A stretch of 64,000 bases of DNA, taken from contig NZ_BDBE01000051.1 in NCBI RefSeq assembly GCF_001612825.1, positions 23,144 to 87,143 on the forward strand, in the 5' to 3' direction. This DNA comes from Nocardia caishijiensis NBRC 108228. GTDB lineage: Bacteria > Actinomycetota > Actinomycetes > Mycobacteriales > Mycobacteriaceae. The stretch's first letter is position 1. Each line of letters opens with the position of its first letter. Under the pieces are notes generated by a model that worked only from the letters and a program-made list of their open reading frames with translations, was not told the origin of the DNA and did not search any database. Of the stretch, positions 15,967-24,127 are shown one piece after another. Both the position numbers and the translations under genes were made by a program.

Positions 15967-17124
15967 ATGGCCAAACAGAATCGCCGACGTCGCACCGGCC
16001 GCAAACCACCATCACCGACCGCCTTCGACGTCGGGTCGGGTGACCCGACGACCATCGCCGAGGCGATCATCGCCGCGGCCGCGCGGGGCGGGGCCGAGTC
16101 GATCGGCCCGGTGACGGTGACCGACGAACTCGCCGCGGGCGCCGAGCTGGCCGGTGGGCGGCTCATCGCCCACGCCTTCGATCTCGGCTGGCGGCCGACC
16201 GACATCCACCACGCCGCCCGCAGGCGCCTCGGCGAGTTCGCGCTGGGCTATCTGACCGATCTCATGGCGGCGCATCGTCTCGACCCGCTGTGGGAATCTC
16301 AACTCGACGACCTGGCGGCGGCGGTCTGGTGGACACCGCCCCATCTGCGCGCCTGGGCCGATCGTGCCCTGCTCACCGGGGACGAAGCGCTGACCACGGT
16401 GATCGAGGCCCTCGGTCTCCTGGCGCGACTGCCGAGGCTCGAGTCGACCGGTCCGGTTCGCCCCCGGCACGGTGTGGACGACAAGGTGCTCGGCCGGGTG
16501 CGCGGACTGCTCGCGAAGGCCGAATCCACGTCGTTTCCCGACGAGGCCGAGGCACTGTCGGCCAAAGCCCAGGAACTGATCACCAAATACGCGATCGATC
16601 ACCTGCTGCTCGAGCCGTCGAGCGACCTCCCGGCCACCCGCCGCATCTGGCTCGACACCCCGTACACCGACGCCAAAGCGCTGCTCATCGACCGGGTCGC
16701 CCACGCCAACCGGTGCCGCGCGATCTTCGCCGCCGAGTGGGGTTTCGTGACCGTGGTCGGCGACGACACCGACCTCGACCTCGTCGAACTCCTGTCCACC
16801 TCGCTGCTGGTCCAGGCCACCCGCACGATGATCGACACCGCCGACTCCGGCGAAACCCGTTCCCGGCACTACCGCAAAGCCTTCCTCACCGCCTACGCCA
16901 CCCGCATCGGCGACCGGCTCACCGAGGCCGCCGACGCCACCATCGCCCACGCCACCGACCGCCCCGACCTTCTCCCCGCTCTCGCGTCTCATCGTCAACA
17001 GCTCGACAGGGCCTTCGACACCTACTTCCCCACGGCCCGCGCCAAGGGGATCACCATCCGCAGCGAACAGGGCTGGGATGCTGGCACCACCGCCGCCGAC
17101 CACGCCCACTTCGGCCGCGGTTGA
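15967..17124 (+). CDS. DUF2786 domain protein
   Basis: 385 residues. It begins with a basic stretch (KQNRRRRTGRKPP). The DUF2786 segment is near residues 175-215 (KVLGRVRGLLAKAESTSFPDEAEAL, then KAQELITKYAID). The remainder is helical and soluble. Proteins of this kind are widespread in actinobacteria and phages, without an established function. ATG 15967 is placed at the start of the basic stretch. Stands alone, 119 bp behind the AraC-type gene. Confidence 0.75.
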   Translation: MAKQNRRRRTGRKPPSPTAFDVGSGDPTTIAEAIIAAAARGGAESIGPVTVTDELAAGAELAGGRLIAHAFDLGWRPTDIHHAARRRLGEFALGYLTDLMAAHRLDPLWESQLDDLAAAVWWTPPHLRAWADRALLTGDEALTTVIEALGLLARLPRLESTGPVRPRHGVDDKVLGRVRGLLAKAESTSFPDEAEALSAKAQELITKYAIDHLLLEPSSDLPATRRIWLDTPYTDAKALLIDRVAHANRCRAIFAAEWGFVTVVGDDTDLDLVELLSTSLLVQATRTMIDTADSGETRSRHYRKAFLTAYATRIGDRLTEAADATIAHATDRPDLLPALASHRQQLDRAFDTYFPTARAKGITIRSEQGWDAGTTAADHAHFGRG

Positions 17125-17207
17125 CCCATCGTCGCCGCGGCGGATTCCCTTGTCCGGCAATCGGGCACGTCGGCAGCCACGAACTCTGTGCACTCATGTG
17201 GGGTCGC

Positions 17208-17375
17208 CTGATCGGCGGTGGCTGCCGTCGTCCTCCGACGAGCCCCGTCGCGACGCGCCTACCGCCTCGGCGGCAGATCACGACCCTGCGGCGCGAAATC
17301 CACTCGGGCCGGGCCGCCATCTGATCACCGGTGGCCGCGGCCGACCTTCGGCGAGACCCGTCGCGACGCGCCTAC
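17208..17375 (+). repeat. 55-bp imperfect direct repeat, two copies 113 bp apart
   Basis: Copies at 17208-17262 and 17321-17375 match at 46 of 55 positions. The last 19 bp (cccgtcgcgacgcgcctac) are identical. The second copy runs into TACGCT, a possible -10 box, 6 bp before the GTG at 17385. The pair looks like a duplicated promoter or 5' region of the decayed hydrolase gene that follows. Confidence 0.65.
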
Positions 17376-17384
17376 GCTGGTGAG

Positions 17385-18115
17385 GTGCGTCCGATCGCGT
17401 CCGAAACGGAGTTGAGTGGCGACTGGGAGGTCGCGGCCCCCGACGTGACCGCGATCGAGGGCGATTCGCCGTGGAAACCCTGATCGCGACCCTCGGCGCG
17501 CTCGACCTACCGAAAGCCACCGTCGTCGCCAACTCGCTCGGCGCCCTGTGCACCCTGTGGACCGCGGTGGACGCCCCCGACCGGATCGCGCGGGCCGTGC
17601 TCCTCGGCGCACCAGCCACCGCACTCCCGGGCGCCCGGGCGACTCCCGCGATGGTCTCCCTGACAACCCCGCGCCGAGGCCGGGTGGAACAGGCTCTCAT
17701 GACACTGCCCGCACCGCGCCTTCTCGCCGAAGCCGCCCTCACCGAGGCTCTCGGCGAGAAGGCGGTCACCGCCATGTCGGACGACCTCGTCGACCTGCAT
17801 CGGCTACCCCTGCGTCGTCCAGGTCAGGCCGCCACCTATCGCTCCCTGCTGACGCGACTCCTCGACGGCCGCACACCACGTCCCGAAAATGTCCTCACCC
17901 CAACAGATTCGAGTCGAATCGATATTCCACTGCTGTTCGTCTGGGGCGGCGGCGACGTCATCCTCTCCCCGACCGAGGCCCTTCCCGGCATCAGATGCAT
18001 CCCCTCGGCACACCTCGAGGAAGTCCCGGGCGGCCACAACCCCTGGTTCGACAACCCGGCCGCCTGCGCCGCCCCGATCCGCGCCTTCCTCACCGCCGGA
18101 CGCTGGGTCGAATAG
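17385..18115 (+). pseudogene. Decayed alpha/beta hydrolase (deleted N-terminal half, frameshift)
   Basis: From GTG 17385 one frame reads 32 residues (ELSGDWEVAAPDVTAIEGDSPW), matching the strand-4/loop region APDxxGxGDSP of alpha/beta hydrolases, and then stops. A second frame from GTG 17471 continues the fold for 214 residues: nucleophile elbow VVANSLGALC (Ser), cap region, FVWGGGDVIL with the acid, and VPGGHNPWFDN with the His. The two frames fit end to end only with a shift near 17465. The HG oxyanion segment and about 60 N-terminal residues are absent. If 17471-18115 is translated alone the product lacks part of the core sheet. Confidence 0.65.
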
Positions 18116-18178
18116 GACCCGGCACCCCACCCACTCCCCTGACGATCACCGCCGAACCCGAACCGGAAGGGCCGAACC

Positions 18179-18532
18179 ATGCGCAAACATGACCCCATCA
18201 CCACCGCGAAAACCCTTGCCCAGTTCGACTTTCGCGAACTGGCCCCGTTCAACACGGGCGCCTTCTGCATGTATCACGGCGCCGAACTCCCCGGCTCCGA
18301 CTGGGAACTGCACCCCGACACCGACGAATTCCTGATGGTCCTGCACGGCAGCGTCACAGTGGAGATCCTGACCGACGACAGCAACCACCGAACCCGGCTC
18401 ACCGCAGGACAATTCGTCGTCGTGCCGAGGGGCCACTGGCACCGCCACCTCGACATCGACAACGTCGTGGAGCTCTACTACACGCCGGGCGAAACGATCG
18501 AATCCACCGCCGCCGACCCGAGGCTCACCTGA
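18179..18532 (+). CDS. Single-domain cupin protein
   Basis: 117 residues, a small beta barrel. Cupin motif 1 is recognisable as HPDTDEFLMVLHGSVTVEI and motif 2 as AGQFVVVPRGHWHRH. Metal ligands would be His, Asp/Glu and the paired His of HWHRH. Substrate unknown; such proteins include sugar-binding, isomerase and dioxygenase types. ATG 18179 follows GGAAGGG. It lies 63 bp behind the hydrolase remnant and ends 2 bp from the hisH stop on the other strand. Confidence 0.78.
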   Translation: MRKHDPITTAKTLAQFDFRELAPFNTGAFCMYHGAELPGSDWELHPDTDEFLMVLHGSVTVEILTDDSNHRTRLTAGQFVVVPRGHWHRHLDIDNVVELYYTPGETIESTAADPRLT

Positions 18533-18533
18533 C

Positions 18534-19163
18534 CTACAGCGACCCGATCCAGTTGCGCAGCAGCTGTGCGCCCGCGTCGCCGGACTTCTCCGGGTGGAAC
18601 TGGGTGGCCGACAGCGGCCCGTTCTCGACCGCCGCGAGGAACGGCACACCGTGCTCCGACCAGGTGAGCTTCGGCGGCGGAATGTGGTCGGCTTCGGGCA
18701 GTTCCCACTGCTGGGCGGCGTAGGAGTGGACGAAGTAGAAACGGGTGTCGGCGTCCATGCCCGCGAACAGGGTGCTTTCGGCGGGTGCTTTCACCGTGTT
18801 CCAGCCCATGTGCGGCAGGACGGGGGCGTCCAGACCGGCGACCGTGCCCGGCCATTCACCGCAGCCCTCGGTTTCCACCCCGAACTCCACACCACGGTCG
18901 AACATGATCTGCATGCCGACGCAGATGCCGAGCACCGGACGTCCACCGGCCAGGCGCTGGCCGATGATGCGTTCACCACGCACCGCGCGCAGCCCGGCCA
19001 TACACGCCGCGAACGCGCCGACACCGGGGACGACGAGACCGTCGGCCGCCAGCGCGGCGGTCGGGTCGGCGGTGACCTCCACCTGGGCGCCCGCCCGCAC
19101 CAGGGCGCGTTCGGCGGAGTGCAGGTTGCCGGAGCCGTAGTCCAGCAGCACGACGGATTTCAC
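18534..19163 (-). CDS. hisH: Imidazole glycerol phosphate synthase glutaminase subunit HisH
   Basis: 209 residues. Class I glutamine amidotransferase that makes ammonia for HisF. Triad: Cys81 in GICVGMQ, His190 and Glu192 in FHPEKSGD. The N-terminal VLLDYGSGNLHSA is HisH-specific. GTG 19163 overlaps the hisB stop by 4 bp. In the usual actinobacterial operon hisA follows directly; here it lies about 7 kb away, beyond block B, though the orientation is the same. Confidence 0.95.
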   Translation of the reverse strand: MKSVVLLDYGSGNLHSAERALVRAGAQVEVTADPTAALAADGLVVPGVGAFAACMAGLRAVRGERIIGQRLAGGRPVLGICVGMQIMFDRGVEFGVETEGCGEWPGTVAGLDAPVLPHMGWNTVKAPAESTLFAGMDADTRFYFVHSYAAQQWELPEADHIPPPKLTWSEHGVPFLAAVENGPLSATQFHPEKSGDAGAQLLRNWIGSL

Positions 19164-19774
19164 AGCACACCTTTCGTGGACGGCACACCGCTCACCCGGG
19201 GATCGATCTCGACGGCCGCGCGCAACGCGCGGGCGACCGCCTTGAATTCGGCCTCGGTGATGTGGTGCTGGTCGCGCCCGTAGAGCACCCGCACGTGCAG
19301 GGCGATACGCGCGTTCTGCGCGATCGATTCGAACACGTGCTTGTTGAGCACCGTCGAATACGACGCACCGGGTCCCGCGCTGGGAATGATGGTGTGCACC
19401 AGGTGTTCCGGTTCGCCGGTGAACACGCAGTACGGCCGCCCGGACACGTCGACGGCGGCGTGGGCGAGGGTCTCGTCCATGGGGATGAAGGCGTCACCGA
19501 ACCGGCGGATGCCCTTCTTGTCGCCGAGCGCCTGCCCGAGTGCCTGCCCGAACACGATGGCGGTGTCCTCGACGGTGTGGTGTGCCTCGATCTCGATATC
19601 GCCTTCGGCACGCACCACCAGGTCGAACCCGGCGTGGGCACCGAGGGCGGTGAGCATGTGGTCGTAGAACGGCACACCGGTGGAGATCTCGGTGTCGCCG
19701 CTGCCGTCGAGGTTCAGCTCGACCAGGATCGAGGATTCCTTGGTGACCCGCTCCACGCGCGCTGTTCTGCTCAT
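19160..19774 (-). CDS. hisB: Imidazoleglycerol-phosphate dehydratase HisB
   Basis: 204 residues, monofunctional IGPD of the actinobacterial type, without the phosphatase domain of enteric HisB. The Mn-binding motifs EAHHTVEDTA and DQHHITEAEFKA are both present, as is FYDHMLTALGAHA. ATG 19774 lies 14 bp after the hisC stop; the stop overlaps hisH. Confidence 0.95.
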   Translation of the reverse strand: MSRTARVERVTKESSILVELNLDGSGDTEISTGVPFYDHMLTALGAHAGFDLVVRAEGDIEIEAHHTVEDTAIVFGQALGQALGDKKGIRRFGDAFIPMDETLAHAAVDVSGRPYCVFTGEPEHLVHTIIPSAGPGASYSTVLNKHVFESIAQNARIALHVRVLYGRDQHHITEAEFKAVARALRAAVEIDPRVSGVPSTKGVL

Positions 19775-19788
19775 GATGTGTTTCTCCA

Positions 19789-20916
19789 CTACTGGGTGAG
19801 GTCGGTGGCGGCGATATCGCGGCTCACCCGCAGGAACTCGTCGTTCTCGGCGGCGAGCCCGATGGTGGCGCGCAGGTAGCCGGGAATGCCGACATCGCGG
19901 ATGAGCACCCCCGCGTCGAGGTAGTGCTGCCAGGCGCGGGCCGCGTCGGTGAACCGGCCGAACAGCACGAAGTTGGCATCGCTGGGGATCACCTCGAACC
20001 CGAACGAGGCGAGCGCGGCGGCGACCCGATCGCGCTGCGCCGCCAATTCGGCCACGCTGGCGAGGGTTTCGTCGGCGTGGCGCAGGGCGGCGCGGGCGGC
20101 GGCCTGGGTGACCACCGACAGGTGATACGGCAACCGGACGAGCAGGATCGCGTCGATGACCGCGGGCGAGGCGGCCAGGTAACCGAGTCGGCCACCGGCG
20201 AAGGCGAACGCCTTGCTCATCGTGCGGGTGACCACCAGCTTGGTCGGGTAGCGGTCGATCAGGGTGATCGCGCTCGGCGCGGCCGAGAACTCCCCGTACG
20301 CCTCGTCCACCACGACGATGCCCGACGCGGCGTCGAGCACGCGCTCGAGGTCGTCGATCGGGATGCTGTGGCCGGTGGGGTTGTTCGGGCTGGTCACGAA
20401 CACCACGTCGGGTCGGCGTTCGGCGATCTGCGCGACGGCGTAGTCGATGTCGAGGGAGAAGTCGCTGCCGCGCGCGGCCTCGAGCCACTCGGTGTCGATG
20501 CCCTCGGAGATGATCGGGTGCATCGAGTACGACGGCACGAAACCCAGGGCACTGCGGCCCGGCCCGCCGAAGGCCTGCAACAGCTGCTGCAGGATCTCGT
20601 TGGAGCCGTTGGCCGCCCACACATTGCTGGTGTCGACGGCGACACCGGTCTGGCGGGTCAGGTACTCGGCCAGGTCGTGGCGCAGCGCGACGGCGTCCCG
20701 ATCCGGGTAGCGGTGCAGGTCGGCGGCGGCGGCGCGCACCGATTCGGCGACGTCGTCGACGAGCGCGCGACTCGGCGGGTGCGGGTTCTCGTTGGTGTTG
20801 AGTTGCACCGGCACCGTCAACTGCGGTGCGCCGTACGGGGATTTGCCGCGCAGGTTGTCGCGCAGCGGCAGCTGATCGAGGGTCGCCGAGGCACCGGGCA
20901 CAGTCGGGGTGCTCAT
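19789..20916 (-). CDS. hisC: Histidinol-phosphate aminotransferase HisC
   Basis: 375 residues. PLP-dependent class I/II aminotransferase converting imidazole-acetol phosphate to histidinol phosphate. Seen: LNTNENPHPPS at the N-terminus, SPNNPTG, VVDEAYGEF, and TMSKAFAFAGGRLGY with PLP Lys235. ATG 20916; 37 bp after hisD. May also act on aromatic substrates, as related enzymes do. Confidence 0.94.
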   Translation of the reverse strand: MSTPTVPGASATLDQLPLRDNLRGKSPYGAPQLTVPVQLNTNENPHPPSRALVDDVAESVRAAAADLHRYPDRDAVALRHDLAEYLTRQTGVAVDTSNVWAANGSNEILQQLLQAFGGPGRSALGFVPSYSMHPIISEGIDTEWLEAARGSDFSLDIDYAVAQIAERRPDVVFVTSPNNPTGHSIPIDDLERVLDAASGIVVVDEAYGEFSAAPSAITLIDRYPTKLVVTRTMSKAFAFAGGRLGYLAASPAVIDAILLVRLPYHLSVVTQAAARAALRHADETLASVAELAAQRDRVAAALASFGFEVIPSDANFVLFGRFTDAARAWQHYLDAGVLIRDVGIPGYLRATIGLAAENDEFLRVSRDIAATDLTQ

Positions 20917-20953
20917 TCCGTCACCTCGCAAGTGCTGGACGCACGAACGCCGG

Positions 20954-22291
20954 TCATGACAGCGCCTCGAATCGCGCCTGCACAGCCTGGCCGTGCGCGG
21001 GCAGGTCCTCGGCGTTCGCCAGCGCGACCACGTGTCCCGCGACATCCTTCAACGCGGCCTCCGTGTACTCCACGATGTGGATGCCACGCAGGAAGGTCTG
21101 CACGCTCAGGCCCGAGGAGTGCCGCGCGCAACCGGCGGTGGGCAGCACGTGGTTGGATCCGGCGCAGTAGTCACCGAGGCTCACCGGTGCCCACGGACCG
21201 ACGAAGATCGCGCCCGCGCTGCGCACCCGCGCCGCCACGGCAGCGGCGTCGGCGGTCTGGATCTCGAGGTGCTCGGCGGCGTAGGCGTCGACCACGCGCA
21301 GACCCTGCGCGATGTCGTCGACGAGGACGATCCCGGACTGCTTGCCGCTCAACGCTTCCCGCACCCGGTCGTGGTGCTTCACCACGGCCAGCTGGGCGTT
21401 GACGGCGGCATCCACCGCATCGGCCAGGGCGACCGAATCGGTGACGAGCACGCTGGCGGCGAGCACATCGTGCTCGGCCTGGCTGATGAGGTCGGCGGCC
21501 ACGTGCACGGGGTCGGCGGTGGCGTCGGCCAGCACGGCGATCTCGGTGGGGCCCGCCTCGGCGTCGATGCCGACGAGCCCGCGGCACAACCGCTTGGCAG
21601 CGGTCACGTAGATGTTGCCCGGCCCGGTGATGAGGTCGACCGGTTCGAGCGCCGCACCGTCGGTGTCGATGCCGCCGTAGGACAGCAGCGCCACGGCTTG
21701 GGCACCACCGACGGCCCACACCTCGTCGACGCCGAGCAGCGCGGCGGCGGCCAGGATCGTCGGGTGCGGCAGCCCACCGAACTGCGCCTGCGGCGGCGAG
21801 GACACCACCAGCGATTCCACGCCCGCGGCCTGCGCCGGGACGACATTCATCACGACCGACGACGGGTACACGGCATTACCGCCGGGCACATACAGCCCCA
21901 CCCGTTCCACCGGCACCCACTTCTCGGTGACGGTGCCACCGGGCACCACCTCGGTGACCGAATCGGTGCGGCGCTGATCGGCGTGCACCTTCCTGGTCCG
22001 CTCGATGGCCACTTCGAGCGCGGCGCGCACGGCGGGGTCGAGGGCGTCGAGGGCCTTGCCCAGCTCGGCGACCGGCACCCGGACCGCGCTGGGGCGGACA
22101 CCGTCGAACTTCTCGCTGTAGTCCAGCGCGGCCTCGGCGCCCCGGTCGCGGATGTCGTCGACGACCGGCCGCACATGATGCAGCACCGAGTCGACGTCGA
22201 CCCCTCCGCGCGGCAGCGCGGTGCGCAGCTCGGCGGCGGAGGGAGTACGACCGCGCAGATCGACGCGGGCGAGCTCGATGCGGGGAGTCAT
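20954..22291 (-). CDS. hisD: Histidinol dehydrogenase HisD
   Basis: 445 residues. Zn-dependent NAD enzyme for the last two oxidations to histidine. Seen: VGLYVPGGNAVYPSSVVM, the central GPGNIYVTAAKR, the base-containing GPTEIAVLAD and HVLPTAGCARHSSGLSV near the C-terminus. ATG 22291. It opens the leftward hisDCBH segment; a promoter must lie in the 143 bp to its right, where I see no clear box. nadC, its usual neighbour in mycobacteria, is about 16 kb away. Confidence 0.95.
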   Translation of the reverse strand: MTPRIELARVDLRGRTPSAAELRTALPRGGVDVDSVLHHVRPVVDDIRDRGAEAALDYSEKFDGVRPSAVRVPVAELGKALDALDPAVRAALEVAIERTRKVHADQRRTDSVTEVVPGGTVTEKWVPVERVGLYVPGGNAVYPSSVVMNVVPAQAAGVESLVVSSPPQAQFGGLPHPTILAAAALLGVDEVWAVGGAQAVALLSYGGIDTDGAALEPVDLITGPGNIYVTAAKRLCRGLVGIDAEAGPTEIAVLADATADPVHVAADLISQAEHDVLAASVLVTDSVALADAVDAAVNAQLAVVKHHDRVREALSGKQSGIVLVDDIAQGLRVVDAYAAEHLEIQTADAAAVAARVRSAGAIFVGPWAPVSLGDYCAGSNHVLPTAGCARHSSGLSVQTFLRGIHIVEYTEAALKDVAGHVVALANAEDLPAHGQAVQARFEALS

Positions 22292-22434
22292 ATCGGAGTG
22301 CGGTCCTGTTCTGTGCGTGGCATCAGGTCAGGTACCAGCCTAATGGGCGGCAACCACCGCTTTTCCGCCACATCCTCCTCACGCGCCGATCCGCCCGTGT
22401 GTGACGGGCGGACCAGCGGTTTTCGGCGGGTGAC

Positions 22435-24039
22435 CTAGCGGGTGTCGCCGTCGATGCGCAGGTTGCCGTTGTAGTTCACCACGCGCATGACCATCGACTT
22501 GGTCTGGCCGTCGATGGTGATGCTGGCCAGGCGCATATCGGTCGAGCCGTCGGCGTTGTTGCCGCTGACGGCGGTGATGCTGGTGAAGCTGGTGATCACG
22601 CGGGAGTTCCAGTACTGCCGGAACTCCGCCTCGCTGCCGTACACCTGCTGCGCGGCGGGGGTGAGCATCGACCACGACCCGGCCGGATCGCTGAAGAAGT
22701 TCTCCACCAGCAGACCGGCCGACCCGATGTTCACGGTGCCGGTATTGGGCGCCTGACCAAGCGCGGGGATCGCCGAGGTCGTCGTCGGCGCGACAGCGGC
22801 CTGCGCCGTCGTCGTCGAATTCGCCTGCACCTGAGGCGAATCGGAGTCCGACCCACTCATGGCACTGATCGCGACGGCGATCGCGGCGATCACCGCGCCG
22901 ACACCCGACCCGATCAGCACCGCACGGCCCTTGCCCGGCTGCTTGCGCGGCGCGGGGGCGGGCTGGGCCTGGGTGGGCGGATGCGCGGCGGTGTCGTAGC
23001 GCGGCTGCTGCGGGCGCGGCTGCGACCGGATCTGGCGGGTGGCGGCGTTGGACGCGCCCGCGTGCGAGGCACGCCTGCCGCCGGACTGCCGGATCACCTG
23101 CGTGGTGGCGGCCGAGTTGCGGCGGCCGTAGGCCTCGCTGGCGGGGACGAACCCGGCGGGCACCGCGTCGGCGTCGTCGGCGAAGGCGGCCAGCGCGTCG
23201 CGGGCCTCGGTCATCGTCGGCCGGTCGAGCGGCTCGGGGTTGAGCAGGTCGAGCAGGAAATCGGTGGCCGGACCGGCATTGTGCGGTTCGCGCACCTGGC
23301 CGTTGGCCGCGGCGTAGAGCACGGCGAGCGGGTTGGCGTTGGCGCCGTAGGGCGGCTCGCCTTCCAGCGCGTGGAACAGGGTGGCGCCGAGTGCGAACAC
23401 GTCGGCGGCCGGTGTCGGGTCGGCGCCGCGCGCCACTTCGGGCGCCAGGTACGCGGCGGTGCCGCAGATGAGGCCGGTCTCGGTGAGGGTCACATCGCCC
23501 GCGGCGCGCGAGATGCCGAAGTCGGTGATCTTCACCTCACCGTGCTCGCCGAGCAGGATGTTGCCCGGCTTCACGTCGCGGTGCACGAGCCCGGCCTGGT
23601 GGGCGGCGATCAGCGACGACGCCACCTGCTCACCGATGCGGGCCACCTCGAGCAGCGGCAACGGGCCCTTCTGGCCCAGTTCCGCGGCGAGGCTCACCGA
23701 CTTCAGGTATTCCATCACCAGGCACGGATCACCGTTGTGCTCGGTGATGTCGAAAACGACGATGGCGTTGGGATGCTGGAAGCGTGCCGCGTTGCGGGCT
23801 TCGCGAATCGCCCGCTGGCGCAGCACATCTCGCTCGGCCTCGGGCAGGCTCGGCTTGATGTGGATCTGCTTCACCGCAACCGAGCGTTGGAGGCGTTCGT
23901 CGACAGCGCGCCATACAACGCCTGTGCCGCCGCTACCAATACGCTCGACCAGGCGGTAATGCTCCGCGATCTTCTGACCGGTATCGATGGCGCCTACTCC
24001 GAACCTTCTCGAAATTGTGACATCCCGCGTATTGACCAT
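22435..24039 (-). CDS. Membrane-anchored serine/threonine protein kinase (Pkn type)
   Basis: 534 residues. Kinase domain about 28-290: GSGGTG loop, Lys57 in VAVKQ, catalytic HRDVKPGN (Asp155), DFG at 173-175, and an APEVARGADPTPAADVFALG subdomain. A Pro/Gln-rich juxtamembrane part follows, then one membrane segment (373-394), a Ser/Thr-rich linker and a ~90-residue extracellular domain (NFFSDPAGSWSMLTPAAQQVYG) without PASTA repeats. The external domain resembles an NTF2-like sensor. The next gene is a penicillin-binding lipoprotein in the same orientation, so a role in cell-wall signalling is plausible but inferred. ATG 24039. Confidence 0.88.
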   Translation of the reverse strand: MVNTRDVTISRRFGVGAIDTGQKIAEHYRLVERIGSGGTGVVWRAVDERLQRSVAVKQIHIKPSLPEAERDVLRQRAIREARNAARFQHPNAIVVFDITEHNGDPCLVMEYLKSVSLAAELGQKGPLPLLEVARIGEQVASSLIAAHQAGLVHRDVKPGNILLGEHGEVKITDFGISRAAGDVTLTETGLICGTAAYLAPEVARGADPTPAADVFALGATLFHALEGEPPYGANANPLAVLYAAANGQVREPHNAGPATDFLLDLLNPEPLDRPTMTEARDALAAFADDADAVPAGFVPASEAYGRRNSAATTQVIRQSGGRRASHAGASNAATRQIRSQPRPQQPRYDTAAHPPTQAQPAPAPRKQPGKGRAVLIGSGVGAVIAAIAVAISAMSGSDSDSPQVQANSTTTAQAAVAPTTTSAIPALGQAPNTGTVNIGSAGLLVENFFSDPAGSWSMLTPAAQQVYGSEAEFRQYWNSRVITSFTSITAVSGNNADGSTDMRLASITIDGQTKSMVMRVVNYNGNLRIDGDTR

Positions 24040-24127
24040 GGATATGGCCCGCCGACGAGTGTAGCTCGACTGGTGTTGACCGCGTGCGGCAGCGGGGGGA
24101 TTGCACGCCTGCGGAGAGTGAGATGGC

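Noticed and set aside
17125..17384. Possible small genes in the gap before the hydrolase remnant
   Set aside because: Several frames are open but Arg/Pro-rich, without ribosome sites; the gap is better explained by the duplicated 55-bp unit.
17465..17485. Programmed ribosomal frameshift in the hydrolase remnant
   Set aside because: No slippery sequence or strong downstream structure; the fold also lacks its N-terminal part, which points to decay.
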